Positions 7,369-16,357 of a DNA stretch of 64,000 nucleotides are shown here, piece by piece. The notes below the pieces were generated by a model, which had not been told where the DNA came from, did no database searches, and saw only the letters and a program-made list of their open reading frames with translations. The position numbers were made by a program, and so were the translations under genes. The stretch covers positions 1-64,000 of the forward strand of contig NZ_CP027762.1 of the NCBI RefSeq assembly GCF_003852315.1, given 5' to 3'. Source of the DNA: Pseudomonas sp. LBUM920. GTDB taxonomy: Bacteria; Pseudomonadota; Gammaproteobacteria; Pseudomonadales; Pseudomonadaceae. Position 1 is the stretch's first letter. Every line of letters starts with the position of its first letter.

Positions 7369-9626
7369 TGCTGTGGCGAAAATCCGAAAAACGCCAACCC
7401 ACCCGAGCGCAACTGCTGTTCCACGGTTTGATACGTGAGTGGCTGTTGATTGGCCTGGTCCTGCTGCCCTTCACGGTTTACCTGTCTTTGAGCCCAGGTC
7501 TGGCCCTCAATAACCCGCTGTACGACAGCCTTCGTCGCCTGACGCCATTGCCGGTCGACCCGCGGATCCTGCTGGTGACTATTGATGACCAAAGCCTGAA
7601 AAAGCTAGGCCAGTGGCCCTGGCCACGCAGCGTGCATGCTGACCTGATTGACCGGCTCAGTGCTGCTCGACCGGCAGGCATATTGTTTGATGTGATCTTC
7701 AGCGAGCCCGGCGAAGCGGCGGATGACCAACGACTGGCCGACGCGGTGTGCAAGGCCGGCAATGTGTTGTTGCCCACTGCGAGTTCAGACGCGCCGGATG
7801 AGCAACTGTTGCCGCTGCTCAAATGCGCCAAAGGCATGGGCCAGATCAATGTCGAAGCCGATAACGACGGTGTCGTACGCAGCCTGTATATGCGCGAGGG
7901 TCCGCCCGGTAACACGCTTGCGCAGCTGGCATGGCTCGCCTATACGTTGACTGGGCAAACATCACCCATGCCAGGGCTCGCCAGGGAACCTGACGGTCAG
8001 CATTGGCATCGTGAACACGCGGTTCGTGTCCCTTATACCGCGCAGGGCCACTTTCCCAGCGTGTCCTACGTCAGCGTATTACAGGGCGAGGTACCGCCTG
8101 ACGTGTTGCGTGGCCGGTTGATATTGGTCGGTGCCACGGCCTATGGAATGGGTGATCGCTTTGTCACGCCCCTCTCCTCCACGGTGGGCTCCACGGCCGG
8201 AGTGGAGATCCAGGCCAACATCCTCAATGGATTGCTGCTGGGGCGCAGCATCGTCGATCTTCCAGGCTGGCTTGCCGCATTGATGGCCGCTTCGCTGGTG
8301 GCGTTGCTGCTGGGGCTGCTGTTGTATCGGCCGCGCTATGCACTGTGGATGACCCTGGCTTGCATGGTCACCGCACTGCTCGGCTCATGGGCCTTGCTGC
8401 GCCTGGGGCATTGGTGGTCACCCGCAGCGTGTCTGATCGGGCTGCTGCTCAGCTATTTGATCTGGAATTGGCGCCGCCTGAGCGTGATCCTTGCTTACTT
8501 CGGTTGGGAACTGGCACGCCTGGATAACGAACCCAAAGTGCTGCCCGAGCGTCGCCGTGCGCCCGCCAGCAAAGGTGACGTATTGCAGGGGCGGATCTTT
8601 GCGCTTGAGCAGGCGGTAAGCCGCACGCGCGACACGCGGCGCTTTATGGCGGACGGGTTGGAGTGCCTGCCGGTGGCGACCCTGATTACCGATCCCCACG
8701 GCAGCATCCTGCTGGCCAACCGCGTCGCCCGTGAGGTGTTCGGCAACGATCTGGTGGCCACAAATCTATTGGAGCAACTCGCCGACCTCGGCTACCCGCC
8801 GCTGCACAATGGTGTTCGCCCTGCCCTGTCGGCGCTGCAGCTTATCGAGTTTCGTGATATCCACCAGCGCAGTCTGCGCATGGAGCTGGCACCCTTGCTG
8901 CCGGCCGAAGGTGATGTCGCCCTTGGCTGGCTGCTGAGCCTTACCGACTTGAGCAAGGAGCGTGAGGCCCAACAGCACCGCGAGACGATGTTGCGCTTCC
9001 TGTCCCATGACCTGCGTGCACCGCACTCGGCGATCCTGGCATTGCTGGATGTGCACAACGGCGATTCACCGATATTTGCGCAGATCGAACAACAGGTGAA
9101 ACGCGCATTGAGCCTCACCGAATCCTTCGTGCAGTTGGCCAAAGCCGAAGCTGATGGCTACCACTTCCAGCCGACCCTATTTGCCATGCTGGTCATGGAT
9201 GCCTTTGACCAGGTGGCAGTGATCGCGCAGCTCAAAGGCATTCACCTGGTGCACGACCTGGATGAGGCGGACGAGGGCATGGTGTCAGCCGATCAATCAT
9301 TGCTGACACGGGCGCTGTTCAACGTGCTGGAAAACGCCATCAAGTACTCCCTGTCAGGCACCACCGTCACGCTGAGCCATGGCAGCACGCAAGGTTGGTT
9401 GGAATGCCGCATCAGCGATCAGGGGCCAGGCATCGCGCCTGGGGATTTGCCGGAGTTGTTCAGCCAGTACCGACGCTTCGATTCAGCCCAGGGCAGTGAG
9501 GGACTGGGACTGGGGCTGACCATGGTCAAAGCCGTGATTGAGCGCCATGGCGGTCGTGTCCTGTGCGAGAGCGAGTTAGGCAAAGGCTCGACCTTCAGCC
9601 TGAAACTGCCCCTGCTTGATACGTAA
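7368..9626 (+). CDS. CHASE2-domain sensor histidine kinase
   Basis: A membrane sensor kinase of 752 residues. After one N-terminal membrane segment (about 20-42) comes a periplasmic CHASE2 domain (about 45-290; ILLVTIDDQSLKKLGQWPWPR and GILFDVIFSEP are typical). Three further hydrophobic segments follow (about 293-375), then a PAS-like linker and a HisKA/HATPase_c core. The phospho-acceptor is H547 in FLSHDLRAP. The N box is NVLENAIKYS, the G1 box DQGPGIAPGD and the G2 box GLGLGLTMVK. The signal sensed is unknown. I prefer ATG at 7368 because it overlaps the stop of the upstream small frame; GTG at 7365 is possible. It presumably phosphorylates the divergent regulator at 6306-7031. Confidence 0.93.
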   Translation: MLWRKSEKRQPTRAQLLFHGLIREWLLIGLVLLPFTVYLSLSPGLALNNPLYDSLRRLTPLPVDPRILLVTIDDQSLKKLGQWPWPRSVHADLIDRLSAARPAGILFDVIFSEPGEAADDQRLADAVCKAGNVLLPTASSDAPDEQLLPLLKCAKGMGQINVEADNDGVVRSLYMREGPPGNTLAQLAWLAYTLTGQTSPMPGLAREPDGQHWHREHAVRVPYTAQGHFPSVSYVSVLQGEVPPDVLRGRLILVGATAYGMGDRFVTPLSSTVGSTAGVEIQANILNGLLLGRSIVDLPGWLAALMAASLVALLLGLLLYRPRYALWMTLACMVTALLGSWALLRLGHWWSPAACLIGLLLSYLIWNWRRLSVILAYFGWELARLDNEPKVLPERRRAPASKGDVLQGRIFALEQAVSRTRDTRRFMADGLECLPVATLITDPHGSILLANRVAREVFGNDLVATNLLEQLADLGYPPLHNGVRPALSALQLIEFRDIHQRSLRMELAPLLPAEGDVALGWLLSLTDLSKEREAQQHRETMLRFLSHDLRAPHSAILALLDVHNGDSPIFAQIEQQVKRALSLTESFVQLAKAEADGYHFQPTLFAMLVMDAFDQVAVIAQLKGIHLVHDLDEADEGMVSADQSLLTRALFNVLENAIKYSLSGTTVTLSHGSTQGWLECRISDQGPGIAPGDLPELFSQYRRFDSAQGSEGLGLGLTMVKAVIERHGGRVLCESELGKGSTFSLKLPLLDT

Positions 9627-9650
9627 AAAACCTGGTTTTCTGCTGTGCAT

Positions 9651-9680
9651 AAAAAACCGGTCAAAAGGACCGGTTTTTTA
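9651..9680. terminator. Bidirectional Rho-independent terminator
   Basis: A perfect 12-bp stem (9651-9662 with 9668-9679) has a 5-nt loop, an A run on the left and a T run on the right. It sits 24 bp after the kinase stop and can also stop transcription from the convergent plsC gene. Confidence 0.88.
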
Positions 9681-9803
9681 ATGCGCAAAAAAACTTATGC
9701 ACGTTTTTCGCGATTTTATTAGCTTCAGAAATATGTAAGTAAATCAGCTTCTTATGAACCAAAAACGTCGATTCGCCAACAAACCGTACACAGGTTATCC
9801 ACA
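9681..9803. other. AT-rich spacer ending in a perfect DnaA box
   Basis: This spacer between the kinase terminator and the plsC stop is clearly more AT-rich than its surroundings. It ends with a perfect DnaA box TTATCCACA at 9795-9803. No gene is visible. A role in DnaA titration or strand opening is speculative. Confidence 0.4.
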
Positions 9804-9808
9804 GACGC

Positions 9809-10579
9809 TCAAATCGCCGGCGTCTCTACCACCACAGGCTCGGGAGGCAATGAACCCATGGCCCGTTGCTGCGCTTCATTCCACGCTGCGGCGCGGTCAT
9901 TCAACGCTGCAATGGCACGTGGTCCTTCGCCTTCTGCGTACATCGGCTCGCCAATCACCACCGTGATGGTGCCTGCGCGTTTGGCCCAACCGGTCTTCGG
10001 CCAGAACTTGCCGGCGTTATGCGCAATCGGCAATACCGGCAGGTTGGCGTTGACCGCCAGGGCGGTGCCGCCCCGCGAGAATTTACCTACGGTGCCGTAA
10101 GGCACACGCGTGCCTTCCGGAAAGATCAGTACCCAGACGCCATCCTTGAGCAACTCATCGCCTTTTTTGGCGACGTGCTTGAGCGCGGCCTTGGGGTTGT
10201 CACGATCAATGGCGATCGGGCGCAACATGGCCATGGCCCAGCCGAAAAACGGCACATACAGCAGCTCGCGCTTGAGCACTTGGCTCAACGGCGAAAAGTA
10301 CGCGGAGAGGAAGAACGTTTCCCAGGTGCTCTGGTGGTTCGACAGAATCACGCAGGGCTGCTCCGGGACATTTTCAGCGCCCTTCACTTCGAAACGGATG
10401 TTCAGGAACACCTTGGTCAGCCACAGCGCACAGCGGCACCAATAAACGTTGATAAAGCGATAGCGCGCCTTGAACGGCAGGAACGGCGCAATAAAAAAGC
10501 TCAGGGTGCACCAGAGAAACGAACTGGTGCCCAGCAGCAGGTAAAAGAAAAAGGTTCTGATGGCCTGCAAGATCGACAT
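9809..10579 (-). CDS. plsC: 1-acyl-sn-glycerol-3-phosphate acyltransferase
   Basis: The enzyme transfers an acyl chain to lysophosphatidic acid to make phosphatidic acid for membrane lipids. The protein has 256 residues. An N-terminal hydrophobic segment (about 8-38) anchors it to the inner membrane. The catalytic HX4E motif appears as NHQSTWE and the substrate-binding motif as FPEGTR, both hallmarks of the PlsC/LPLAT family. I chose ATG 10579 (MSILQAIRTFFFY); a longer in-frame start at 10705 would add a Pro-rich non-homologous extension overlapping the gmhB 3' end. It is downstream of gmhB on the same strand, as in P. aeruginosa, where this position holds the lptA/plsC-type gene. Confidence 0.93.
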   Translation of the reverse strand: MSILQAIRTFFFYLLLGTSSFLWCTLSFFIAPFLPFKARYRFINVYWCRCALWLTKVFLNIRFEVKGAENVPEQPCVILSNHQSTWETFFLSAYFSPLSQVLKRELLYVPFFGWAMAMLRPIAIDRDNPKAALKHVAKKGDELLKDGVWVLIFPEGTRVPYGTVGKFSRGGTALAVNANLPVLPIAHNAGKFWPKTGWAKRAGTITVVIGEPMYAEGEGPRAIAALNDRAAAWNEAQQRAMGSLPPEPVVVETPAI

Positions 10580-10661
10580 GGCGGCATTTACCGTTGCGGG
10601 ACACGGCCCGCCTGTTAAAAGCGCACTCCCGAACAGTCCTTGGTCAGGAAGTCGAGGGCGG

Positions 10662-11198
10662 CTAGTTGTTGATAAGTTCTGCGGCAACTGCCGCCAGATC
10701 GTCAAAAATCAAAGTGCCTACCGGCAGGTCTTTCGCCTGGGTCTTTTCGCCTTTCCCGGTCTTAACCAAAACTGGCTGAGAGTCGACGGCTTTGGCCGCC
10801 TCCAGGTCACCGAGGCTGTCCCCGACGAACCATAGCCCAGCCAAGGGCACCTTGTAATGTTCTGCAATGGTTTTCAACATGCCAGGCTTGGGTTTGCGGC
10901 AATCGCAGCCCTCATCCGGCCCGTGGGGGCAGTACACCACCAGCCCCACCTCACCGCCCTGCTCGGCCACCAACGTGCGCAAGCGCGCGTGCATGGCGTC
11001 CAGGGTAGCGATGTCGTAATAACCACGGGCGATGCCGGACTGGTTGGTGGCGATGGCCACTGTCCAGCCGGCTTTGCTCAACTGCGCGATGGCCTCGATC
11101 GAGCCGGGCAGTGGAATCCACTCCGCCACCGACTTGATGTAAGCGTCGGAGTCGTAATTGATCACTCCGTCTCGATCGAGAATCAGCAGTTTCAACAT
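10662..11198 (-). CDS. gmhB: D-glycero-beta-D-manno-heptose 1,7-bisphosphate 7-phosphatase
   Basis: GmhB removes the 7-phosphate from heptose bisphosphate in the ADP-heptose pathway for the lipopolysaccharide inner core. The 178-residue HAD-superfamily protein has the nucleophile motif DRDGVIN at 8-14. The cap contains a zinc-site pattern in CPHGPDEGCDCRKPKPGM, and GDSLGDLEAA is the motif IV acidic loop. It starts 2 bp after the glyS stop on the same strand, so it is very likely co-transcribed with glyQ-glyS. Confidence 0.95.
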   Translation of the reverse strand: MLKLLILDRDGVINYDSDAYIKSVAEWIPLPGSIEAIAQLSKAGWTVAIATNQSGIARGYYDIATLDAMHARLRTLVAEQGGEVGLVVYCPHGPDEGCDCRKPKPGMLKTIAEHYKVPLAGLWFVGDSLGDLEAAKAVDSQPVLVKTGKGEKTQAKDLPVGTLIFDDLAAVAAELINN

Positions 11199-11200
11199 GA

Positions 11201-13255
11201 TCAGCCCAGTACGGAAATGTCAGCGATGTTGATGAACAAACCACGCAGACGCGCCAGCATGGCGTAGCGGTTTTTCCGCACGCCGGCATCGTCGGCATTG
11301 ATCATCACGGCTTCGAAAAACGCATCCACCGGCTCACGCAAGGTGGCCAGGCGCGCCAGTGCTTCGGCGTAGTTACGTTCAGCCAGCAGCGGCTTCACGG
11401 CGTTTTCGGCCTTGGCGATGGCCGAGTTCAACGAGAACTCCTTGGCATCGGCAAACAGGCCCGGGTCGACTTCGGTATTGCCGAGGTTGTCGGCCTTGCT
11501 CAGCAGGTTCGACACGCGCTTGTTCACGGCAGCCAGTGCATCGGCTTCCGGCAGCTTGCGGAAGGCCTGTACGGCCTGCACTCGCTGATCGAAGTCCAGC
11601 GCCGAGCCGGGTTGCAGGGCACGGACCGACAGGTACACCGAAACATCCACGCCTTCGTCTTCGTAACGCGCACGCAGGCGGTCGAACACGAACTCCAGCA
11701 CTTGCTCGGCCAAACCGGCTTGCTTGACCTTGCCACCGAACTGGCCGACCGCAAACACCACGGCCTGGGTCAGGTCGAGGTCGAGCTTTTTGTCGATCAG
11801 GATACGCAGCACGCCCAAGGCAGCACGGCGCAGGGCGTACGGGTCTTTGCTGCCGGTGGGCAACATGCCGATACCGAAGATACCGACGAGAGTGTCCAGC
11901 TTGTCGGCGATGGCCACGGCCGCACCGGTCAAGGTGGTTGGCAGCTCAGCACCGGCACCGCGCGGCATGTACTGCTCGTTCAGCGCCAGGGCTACATCGT
12001 CCGGCTCGCCGTCGTTGAGGGCGTAGTAGTAACCGGCAACGCCTTGCATCTCCGGGAACTCGCCGACCATTTCGGTGGCCAGGTCACACTTGGACAGCAA
12101 GCCAGCGCGGGCAGCCCAGGCAGCGTCACCGCCAATGCGCGGCGCAATGTAGGCCGCCAGCTTGGAAACGCGCACGGCTTTGTCGTAGACGCTGCCGAGT
12201 TTTTCCTGGAACACCACGTTTTGCAGGCGCAGGTTGAAGTCTTCGAGCTTCTGCTTCTTGTCTTGCTTGAAGAAGAACTCGGCGTCGGTCAGACGCGGGC
12301 GAACGACTTTTTCGTTACCGGCGATGATCTGCTGCGGGTCCTTGCTTTCGATGTTGGCCACGGTGATGAAGCGCGGCAGCAACTTGCCGTCCACGTCCAG
12401 CAGGCAGAAATACTTCTGGTTGTCCTGCATGGTGGTGATCAGCGCTTCTTGCGGCACGTCGAGGAAACGCTCTTCGAACGAGCACACCAGCGGCACTGGC
12501 CACTCAACCAAAGCGGTCACTTCATCGAGCAGGCTTGGCGGCACGATGGCGGTGCCTTCCTGCAGGCGGGCCAGCTCTTCGGTGCGCTTGCTGATCAGCT
12601 CGCGACGCTCATTGGCATCGGCCAGCACGTAGGCGGCGCGCAGGTCGGCGGCATAGTTGGCGGGCGACGTGATGCGCACGGCTTCTGGGTGGTGGAAGCG
12701 ATGGCCACGCGAGTCACGGCCCGCCTGCTGAGCGAGGATCGTGCAGTCGATGACCTGATCACCGAGCAGCATCACCAGCCACTGGGTTGGGCGCACGAAT
12801 TCTTCTTTGCGAGCACCCCAGCGCATGCGCTTGGGGATCGGCAGGTCGTTGAGGGAATCTTCAACGATGGTCGGCAACAGGCTCGCCGTCGGCTTGCCGG
12901 TGATGACCTGGCTGAAACGCAGTTTCGGGCCGCTCTGGTCGATTTCGCTCAGCTCGACGCCGCACTTCTTGGCAAAGCCCAGGGCTGCTTGAGTCGGGTT
13001 GCCTTCTGCATCGAAAGCTGCCTGGCGCGGCGGGCCGTCGAGGTTGATGCTGCGGTCCGGCTGCTGGGTTTCCAGCGCGGTCAGCAACACAGCCAGACGA
13101 CGTGGCGCGGCGTAGACTTTTTTCGCCGCGAATTTCAGGCCAGCGCTGTGCAGGCCTTTTTCAATACCGGCCAGGAACGCGTCGGCCAGGGTGTTGAGTG
13201 CCTTGGGTGGCAGCTCTTCGGTGCCCAGTTCAACCAAAAAATCTTGAGCACTCAT
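11201..13255 (-). CDS. glyS: Glycyl-tRNA synthetase beta subunit
   Basis: The beta subunit of the alpha2beta2 glycyl-tRNA synthetase charges tRNA-Gly together with GlyQ. It has 684 residues, the family norm. The N-terminus MSAQDFLVELGTEELPPKAL is diagnostic, and a DALR-type anticodon-binding domain occupies the C-terminal 100 or so residues. Its ATG overlaps the glyQ stop by 4 bp (13252-13255), which implies translational coupling of the two subunits. Confidence 0.98.
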   Translation of the reverse strand: MSAQDFLVELGTEELPPKALNTLADAFLAGIEKGLHSAGLKFAAKKVYAAPRRLAVLLTALETQQPDRSINLDGPPRQAAFDAEGNPTQAALGFAKKCGVELSEIDQSGPKLRFSQVITGKPTASLLPTIVEDSLNDLPIPKRMRWGARKEEFVRPTQWLVMLLGDQVIDCTILAQQAGRDSRGHRFHHPEAVRITSPANYAADLRAAYVLADANERRELISKRTEELARLQEGTAIVPPSLLDEVTALVEWPVPLVCSFEERFLDVPQEALITTMQDNQKYFCLLDVDGKLLPRFITVANIESKDPQQIIAGNEKVVRPRLTDAEFFFKQDKKQKLEDFNLRLQNVVFQEKLGSVYDKAVRVSKLAAYIAPRIGGDAAWAARAGLLSKCDLATEMVGEFPEMQGVAGYYYALNDGEPDDVALALNEQYMPRGAGAELPTTLTGAAVAIADKLDTLVGIFGIGMLPTGSKDPYALRRAALGVLRILIDKKLDLDLTQAVVFAVGQFGGKVKQAGLAEQVLEFVFDRLRARYEDEGVDVSVYLSVRALQPGSALDFDQRVQAVQAFRKLPEADALAAVNKRVSNLLSKADNLGNTEVDPGLFADAKEFSLNSAIAKAENAVKPLLAERNYAEALARLATLREPVDAFFEAVMINADDAGVRKNRYAMLARLRGLFINIADISVLG

Positions 13256-14205
13256 TGTGCAGCCTCCAGCTTAGCCAACACTTCATCACGCAGGTCCGGG
13301 GTTGCCATCGGGAAGCCCAGCTTGGCGCGCGCCAGCAGGTAGGCTTGGGCGACGGAACGCGCCAGGGTGCGCACACGCAGGATGTATTGCTGGCGCGCGG
13401 TGACCGAGATGGCACGGCGGGCATCCAGCAGGTTGAAGGTATGGGAGGCCTTCAACACCATTTCATAGCTTGGCAACGGCAGCGGCTGGTCGAGTTCGAT
13501 CAGGCGCTTGGCTTCGCTTTCATAGAAGTCGAACAGCTCGAACAGCTTGTCGACGTTGGCATGTTCGAAGTTGTAAGTGGACTGCTCCACTTCGTTCTGA
13601 TGGAACACATCGCCATAGGTGACCTTGCCGAATGGGCCGTCAGCCCACACCAGGTCGTAGACCGAGTCCACGCCTTGCAGGTACATGGCCAGGCGCTCCA
13701 GGCCGTAGGTGATCTCGCCGGTCACCGGGTAGCACTCGATGCCGCCCGCTTGCTGGAAGTACGTGAACTGCGTCACTTCCATGCCGTTGAGCCAGACTTC
13801 CCAGCCCAGGCCCCAGGCACCCAGGGTTGGCGATTCCCAGTTGTCTTCGACGAAACGGATGTCGTGCACCAGTGGGTCCAGGCCGACATGTTTCAACGAG
13901 CCCAGGTACAGCTCCTGGAAGTTGTCCGGGTTGGGCTTGAGTACCACCTGGAACTGGTAGTAATGCTGCAGGCGGTTCGGGTTTTCGCCGTAGCGGCCGT
14001 CAGTCGGGCGACGACTGGGCTGCACATAAGCGGCGTTCCAGGTTTCCGGGCCAATGGCCCGCAGGAATGTAGCGGTGTGGAAAGTGCCGGCGCCTACTTC
14101 CATATCGTAGGGCTGAAGTACCACACAACCTTGCTCGGCCCAGTATTGCTGGAGGGCGAGGATCAAGTCTTGGAAGGTACGCACGGCTGGCGTAGGCTGG
14201 CTCAC
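13252..14205 (-). CDS. glyQ: Glycyl-tRNA synthetase alpha subunit
   Basis: The alpha subunit carries the class II catalytic core for glycine activation and ATP binding. It has 317 residues. Family motifs include TFQDLILALQQYWAEQGC, MEVGAGTFHTATFLRAIGPE and GWEVWLNGMEVTQFTYFQQ. I place the start at GTG 14205 because the upstream in-frame GTG at 14212-14214 is part of the AGGTG ribosome-binding site. It is divergent from tag, with about 80 bp between them, and heads the glyQ-glyS-gmhB-plsC run. Confidence 0.96.
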   Translation of the reverse strand: MSQPTPAVRTFQDLILALQQYWAEQGCVVLQPYDMEVGAGTFHTATFLRAIGPETWNAAYVQPSRRPTDGRYGENPNRLQHYYQFQVVLKPNPDNFQELYLGSLKHVGLDPLVHDIRFVEDNWESPTLGAWGLGWEVWLNGMEVTQFTYFQQAGGIECYPVTGEITYGLERLAMYLQGVDSVYDLVWADGPFGKVTYGDVFHQNEVEQSTYNFEHANVDKLFELFDFYESEAKRLIELDQPLPLPSYEMVLKASHTFNLLDARRAISVTARQQYILRVRTLARSVAQAYLLARAKLGFPMATPDLRDEVLAKLEAAQ

Positions 14206-14286
14206 GAAATTCACCTGTTACTTGGGCTGCGATTTAAAGAGCGGGAGTATACCCGATTCGGCCGCGCCACCATCCCCTGGAGCCTT

Positions 14287-14844
14287 ATGCCACGCTGCTT
14301 TTGGTGTTCTGAAGATCCGCTGTACATGGCTTATCACGATCAGGAGTGGGGAACGCCGCTGCGCGATGCGCAGGGTCTGTTCGAGTTGCTTTTGCTCGAA
14401 GGGTTCCAGGCGGGCCTGTCCTGGATCACCGTTTTACGCAAACGCGAGCATTATCGAAAGGTCCTGTTCGGCTTTGATGCACAGCGTCTGGCGCGCCTCA
14501 GCGATGCCGAGATCGAGGCGCTGATGCTCGACCCTGGCATCGTGCGCAATCACCTGAAGCTCAACGCCACCCGCCGCAATGCCGCGGCCTGGCTGGCGCT
14601 GGAAGACCCAGTGGGTTTGCTCTGGTCGTTCGTGGGCGGCGTGCCCAAGGTCAATCACTTCAAGGACCGCAGCGAGGTCCCGGCGATTACGCCCGAGGCT
14701 GAAGCCATGAGTCGCGCCTTGAAAAGAGCCGGCTTCACCTTCGTCGGCCCGACCATTTGCTACGCCTTCATGCAGGCCAGCGGGATGGTCATGGACCACA
14801 CTCAAGACTGCGACCGTTACGCGGACTTGGCCAACGCCGGTTAG
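14287..14844 (+). CDS. tag: DNA-3-methyladenine glycosylase I
   Basis: Tag removes 3-methyladenine from alkylated DNA to begin base-excision repair. It has 185 residues. The zinc-binding set of the family is present: C4 and H17 at the N-terminus, H171 and C175 in MDHTQDCDRY. The start is MPRCFWCSEDPLYMAYHDQEWG-like; the frame remains open far upstream through glyQ but that extension is antisense. Family knowledge gives the function with high confidence. Confidence 0.97.
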   Translation: MPRCFWCSEDPLYMAYHDQEWGTPLRDAQGLFELLLLEGFQAGLSWITVLRKREHYRKVLFGFDAQRLARLSDAEIEALMLDPGIVRNHLKLNATRRNAAAWLALEDPVGLLWSFVGGVPKVNHFKDRSEVPAITPEAEAMSRALKRAGFTFVGPTICYAFMQASGMVMDHTQDCDRYADLANAG

Positions 14845-14884
14845 AATGCCGGCTTTGCGCACCACACACGATCAGGAGTGACCT

Positions 14885-15772
14885 GTGGAAAAGTTTAAAG
14901 GCGCCTTGCTGGTAGGCGCTCTTCGGTTGTTTGCCTTGTTGCCTTGGCGCGCTGTTCAGGCCGTGGGCACGGCAATTGGCTGGATCATGTGGAAAACCCC
15001 CAACCGCTCCCGCGAAACAGTGCGGATCAATCTCTCCAAATGCTTCCCGGACATGGACCCCGCCGCCCGCGAGCGCCTGGTCGGCCAAAGCTTGATGGAC
15101 ATCGGCAAGTCCCTGACGGAAAGCGCCTGCGCCTGGATCTGGCCGGCCCAGCGTTCCATCGACCTGGTGCGCGAAGTCGAAGGCCTCGAAGTGCTGCACG
15201 AAGCCCTGGCCTCGGGCAAAGGCGTGGTGGGCATCACCAGCCACCTGGGCAACTGGGAAGTGCTCAATCACTTTTATTGCAACCAGTGCAAACCGATCAT
15301 TTTCTACCGCCCGCCCAAGCTCAAGGCGGTGGATGAACTGCTGCAAAAACAGCGCGTGCAATTGGGCAACCGCGTGGCGGCGTCCACCAAGGAAGGCATT
15401 CTCAGCGTGATCAAGGAAGTGCGCAAAGGCGGCCAGGTGGGCATTCCCGCCGACCCGGAGCCGGCGGAATCGGCCGGGATCTTCGTGCCGTTCTTCGCCA
15501 CCCAGGCGCTGACCAGCAAGTTTGTACCGAACATGCTTGCGGGCCACAAGGCGGTGGGCGTATTCCTGCATGCGCTGCGGCTGCCGGACGGTTCAGGTTA
15601 CAAAGTGATTCTGGAAGCGGCGCCGGAAGACATGTACAGCACCGACACCGCCACATCCTGCGCGGCGATGAGCAAGGTGGTGGAGCGCTATGTCGGCGCC
15701 TACCCGAGCCAATACATGTGGAGCATGAAACGCTTCAAGAAACGCCCGCCGGGTGAGGCGCGGTGGTATTGA
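14885..15772 (+). CDS. lpxL: Lipid A biosynthesis / lysophospholipid acyltransferase (LpxL/HtrB family)
   Basis: Inner-membrane late acyltransferase of the LpxL/LpxM family, which adds secondary acyl chains to lipid A. It has 295 residues, an N-terminal hydrophobic anchor (about 8-32), and the catalytic HX4E motif as SHLGNWE near residue 121. The start is GTG behind AGGAGTGACCT. The position after tag matches the htrB-type gene of P. aeruginosa (PA0011, from memory). Acyl-chain specificity cannot be read from the sequence. Confidence 0.9.
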   Translation: MEKFKGALLVGALRLFALLPWRAVQAVGTAIGWIMWKTPNRSRETVRINLSKCFPDMDPAARERLVGQSLMDIGKSLTESACAWIWPAQRSIDLVREVEGLEVLHEALASGKGVVGITSHLGNWEVLNHFYCNQCKPIIFYRPPKLKAVDELLQKQRVQLGNRVAASTKEGILSVIKEVRKGGQVGIPADPEPAESAGIFVPFFATQALTSKFVPNMLAGHKAVGVFLHALRLPDGSGYKVILEAAPEDMYSTDTATSCAAMSKVVERYVGAYPSQYMWSMKRFKKRPPGEARWY

Positions 15773-15804
15773 TACTCGACTGACTCAAGGTCGATGCAAA
15801 ACCA

Positions 15805-15895
15805 ATGTGGGAGCGGGCTTGCTCGCGAAGGCGGTGTATCAGCTACACATTCAGTGACTGACACTCCGCCTGCGCGGGCAAGCCCGCTCCCACAT
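15805..15895. repeat. REP pair A
   Basis: Two Pseudomonas REP arms in inverted orientation (GTGGGAGCGGGCTTGCTC type and its reverse) flank about 35 bp. It lies in the convergent gap between lpxL and the TPR gene. The two arms differ in the inner bases (CTCGCGA versus CCCGCGC). Confidence 0.88.
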
Positions 15896-15908
15896 GTGTG
15901 ATCGCCAT

Positions 15909-16220
15909 TCAGGCCTGGCGGTCGAGCTTTTTCAGGAACACTGTCATCTCTTTTTCGGCCTGCTTGTCGCCATGGGCCTGGGCCGCTTCAATGCCCTTCT
16001 CCCACGCCAGCCGCGCCGCCGCACTATCGCCCAAGCCCGCCTGCGCCTTGCCCAACAACTTCCACGCCGCCGAATACTTCGGATCAAACTCGACACACTT
16101 GTGCAAATGCTCGGCCGCCTTGGCGTTGTCCTTCGCGTCCAGATAACCCTTGCCCAAGCCAAAGCGCAGCAATGAATTATCCACACCCTTGGCGAGCATT
16201 TTTTCCAGGGATTCGAGCAT
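15909..16220 (-). CDS. Small tetratricopeptide-repeat protein
   Basis: A 103-residue, probably cytoplasmic protein made almost wholly of TPR helices. The repeats around 17-50 (LLRFGLGKGYLDAKDNAKAAEHL) and 51-84 (AWKLLGKAQAGLGDSAAARLAWEKG) have the A-G-Y/F-A-P spacing of the family. There is no signal peptide. TPR proteins act as protein-interaction scaffolds; no partner is evident. It stands alone between two REP pairs. P. aeruginosa has a similar small TPR protein just before trkA. Confidence 0.88.
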   Translation of the reverse strand: MLESLEKMLAKGVDNSLLRFGLGKGYLDAKDNAKAAEHLHKCVEFDPKYSAAWKLLGKAQAGLGDSAAARLAWEKGIEAAQAHGDKQAEKEMTVFLKKLDRQA

Positions 16221-16260
16221 GGTGGCGTGTCCTTTCAGCTGGGTAAGGTTTTCAATCGCG

Positions 16261-16331
16261 TCATCGCGGGCAAGCCCGCTTGCGCGCTGAAAACGCGATC
16301 ACCTGTGGGAGCGGGCTTGCCCGCGATGACG
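16261..16331. repeat. REP pair B
   Basis: Inverted REP arms TCATCGCGGGCAAGCCCGCT and GCGGGCTTGCCCGCGATGA, complementary to each other, lie between the TPR gene start and the trkA stop. The spacer is about 30 bp. Confidence 0.87.
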
Positions 16332-16357
16332 ACGGCAGGCTAACCTGAATGTTTTGA

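Noticed and set aside
13198..14286. Upstream extension of the tag frame through glyQ
   Set aside because: The frame is open but antisense to glyQ; Tag homology and the zinc Cys4 begin at 14287.
16177..16185. DnaA box in the TPR gene
   Set aside because: A perfect 9-mer, but inside coding sequence and isolated; not distinguishable from chance.
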